Program-made: the position numbers and the translations under genes
Notes under the pieces: model-generated
The model's database searches: none
Seen by the model: only the letters and a program-made list of their open reading frames with translations
Told to the model about the DNA's origin: nothing
Assembly: GCA_937923365.1 (NCBI GenBank)
Contig: CALAIJ010000163.1
Coordinates: forward strand, 1 to 23,525
Length of the DNA stretch: 23,525 bases
Direction of reading: 5' to 3'
Origin: an uncultured Sulfitobacter sp.
Lineage (GTDB): Bacteria > Pseudomonadota > Alphaproteobacteria > Rhodobacterales > Rhodobacteraceae
In this document: piece after piece, positions 22,114 through 23,525 of the stretch
Numbering within the stretch: the stretch's first letter is position 1
Layout of the letters: every line of letters starts with the position of its first letter

Positions 22114-23525
22114 ATGACCAAGCCAGACAGCCGGACCACCGCCCGCCGATTTGATCCCAGGCCCGCAATGGGGTGGGGCGCGTTGCTGGTCGCAGGTGCC
22201 GCACTGCTTTGGGCGGGCACGGCACGTGCCGAAGAGCCTGCGATGATCAAAAGCCATGGCTATTCGTTCTATGGCGATCTGAAGTACCCAGCTGACTATC
22301 CACATTTCGACTATGTGAACCCTGATGCGCCCAAAGGCGGCGAGATCAGCTTTTCCACGCTGGGCACATTCGATTCCATGAACCCCTACAGCCGCAAAGG
22401 CCGCGGCGGCGCGCTGTCTTACATGATGTACGAAAGCCTGCTGGGTGAAGGAACCGCGAACGAGGCCGCCCCCGCAGATGTCTACGGTGAGGCCTACTGC
22501 CTGCTGTGCGAAAGCCTCGAGTACCCCGAGACCAAGGATTGGGTGATCTTTTACATGCGAAAAGACGCCAAGTTCTCCACCGGTGATCCGGTTACCGCCC
22601 ATGACATCGCGTTCAGTCACAACCTGCTTTTGGATCAGGGTCTCAAGTCCTACGCCGACGCGGTGCGCAAGCGCATCCCCAAGGTGGAGGTCATCGACGA
22701 CTACACCATCAAGTTCTACTTTACCGAAGGCATTAGCCGCCGCAGCCTCATCGACCAAGTGGGTGGCGTGCCTGCGTGGTCCAAGAAGTGGTACGAGGAA
22801 ACCGGCGCACGGCTGGACGAGTCGCGCCTTGTCGCCTCCCCCGGCTCCGGCCCCTACATGATCGAAGACGTCGATGTGAACCGCCGCATCGTCTACAAGC
22901 GCAACCCTGACTACTGGGGCGCGGATTTGCCGTTCAACGTGGGCCGCAACAACTTTGACCGCATCCGCGTCGAATACTTTGGCGATGAAAACGCCGCCTT
23001 CGAGGCATTCAAGGCTGGCGAATACACCTACCGCAATGAAGGCAACTCCAAGCAATGGGCCACGGCCTACCAATTTCCAAAGGTCGAAAACGGCTATGTC
23101 GTGAAAGAAGAGATCGCCGACGGCTCCCCGCCCACGCCCACGGGTATCGTGTTCAATCTGGGCCGCGAGGTCTTGCAGGACAAGCGCGTGCGTGAGGCTG
23201 TAGCCCTTGGTTTCAACTTTGAATGGACCAATGAGAGCCTGCAATACGGGCTCTTCAAGCAACGCGCGTCTTTCACCCAAGACACACCGCTGATGGCCAC
23301 GGGCATGCCCCAAGGGGCGGAGCTGGCGTTCCTGCAGTCGCTAGGTGATGCCGTGCCGTCCGAGATGCTGACCGAAGAGGTGCGCATGCCGCATACCTCC
23401 AAGCCCGACCGCCTGTTTGACCGCCGAAATGCGCGGCGCGCCATGAAACTGCTGGACGAGGCAGGTTGGGCCGTGGGCGACGATGGCAAGCGCCGCAATG
23501 CCGAAGGGCAGCCGCTGAAACTGAC
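22114..23525 (+). CDS. Peptide ABC transporter substrate-binding protein, YejA-like (5' part)
   Basis: Open to the window edge; 470 codons are visible of an expected 600 or so. A Tat/Sec-like leader with an Arg-Arg pair at residues 11-12 and a hydrophobic stretch ends at TARA-E (about residue 39). The mature part has FYGDLKYPADYPHFDYVNPDAPKGG (from 52), the segment FSTLGTFDSMNPY, and VASPGSGPYMIEDVDVNRRI (from 245), typical of the YejA branch of SBP family 5, which binds oligopeptides or microcin C-like compounds. AAAGGA precedes the ATG at 22114. The following genes (permeases yejB/yejE, ATPase yejF) would be expected to the right but are outside the window. Confidence 0.9.
   Translation, partial: MTKPDSRTTARRFDPRPAMGWGALLVAGAALLWAGTARAEEPAMIKSHGYSFYGDLKYPADYPHFDYVNPDAPKGGEISFSTLGTFDSMNPYSRKGRGGALSYMMYESLLGEGTANEAAPADVYGEAYCLLCESLEYPETKDWVIFYMRKDAKFSTGDPVTAHDIAFSHNLLLDQGLKSYADAVRKRIPKVEVIDDYTIKFYFTEGISRRSLIDQVGGVPAWSKKWYEETGARLDESRLVASPGSGPYMIEDVDVNRRIVYKRNPDYWGADLPFNVGRNNFDRIRVEYFGDENAAFEAFKAGEYTYRNEGNSKQWATAYQFPKVENGYVVKEEIADGSPPTPTGIVFNLGREVLQDKRVREAVALGFNFEWTNESLQYGLFKQRASFTQDTPLMATGMPQGAELAFLQSLGDAVPSEMLTEEVRMPHTSKPDRLFDRRNARRAMKLLDEAGWAVGDDGKRRNAEGQPLKL

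Overview
This G+C-rich, densely packed window reads as ordinary chromosome of an alphaproteobacterium of the Rhodobacterales, most likely the Roseobacter group. The placement rests on the gene content: COQ9, an ECF-type BioMNY biotin transporter, a TrcR/DUF1013 cell-cycle regulator, a membrane-anchored cytochrome c of the c-y/c552 type, the dnaX-ebfC-recR cluster and a perfect CtrA-type box. The genus is not resolved. I see no phage, insertion sequence, CRISPR array or tRNA. One structural RNA, the signal recognition particle RNA, is present.

Layout. Positions 131-829 hold coq9 (ubiquinone biosynthesis). Positions 898-2838 hold bioM-bioN-bioY, a biotin uptake system. Converging on it and overlapping the end of bioY is a two-gene minus-strand unit (5129-2827): a small acyl-CoA-synthetase-like protein and a thiolase-like protein, joined by an ATGA overlap. 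A divergent NAD(P)H quinone oxidoreductase follows (5274-6260), then a spacer with a dispersed-type repeat and a plus-strand terminator, then a secreted RNase T2 on minus (7185-6547). Next come trcR (7315-8088) with a strong terminator, a membrane-anchored endonuclease/exonuclease/phosphatase protein (8217-9320), and an ornithine/lysine decarboxylase (9569-10741). The decarboxylase has a structured leader of about 240 nt carrying a short Arg/His-rich ORF.

From 10830 to 14435 the minus strand carries dnaX, a small membrane protein, ebfC and recR (DNA replication and repair), preceded by a DUF202 membrane protein. Divergent from that is a YpfJ-like zinc metallopeptidase (14499-15338). The 400-nt gap 15339-15738 holds two 90-nt-spaced repeat copies and the SRP RNA on minus. 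A CpdB-like phosphoesterase (minus) and nudC (plus) diverge from a shared intergenic region. They are followed by an SRPBCC protein behind a CtrA-type box, then a minus-strand pair pheA-aminotransferase, cytochrome c (plus) with a textbook terminator, and the 5' part of a YejA-like peptide-binding protein that runs off the right edge.

How it fits together. Most of the window is housekeeping. Two places deserve attention. The first is the biotin locus, where a transporter sits tail to tail with a ligase/thiolase pair whose thiolase lacks two of the usual catalytic residues; the same three protein types share the bioY operon yhfUTS in Bacillus subtilis. The second is the decarboxylase leader, where an 18-codon ORF ends inside a perfect hairpin, an arrangement that looks like ribosome-mediated sensing of a basic amino acid.
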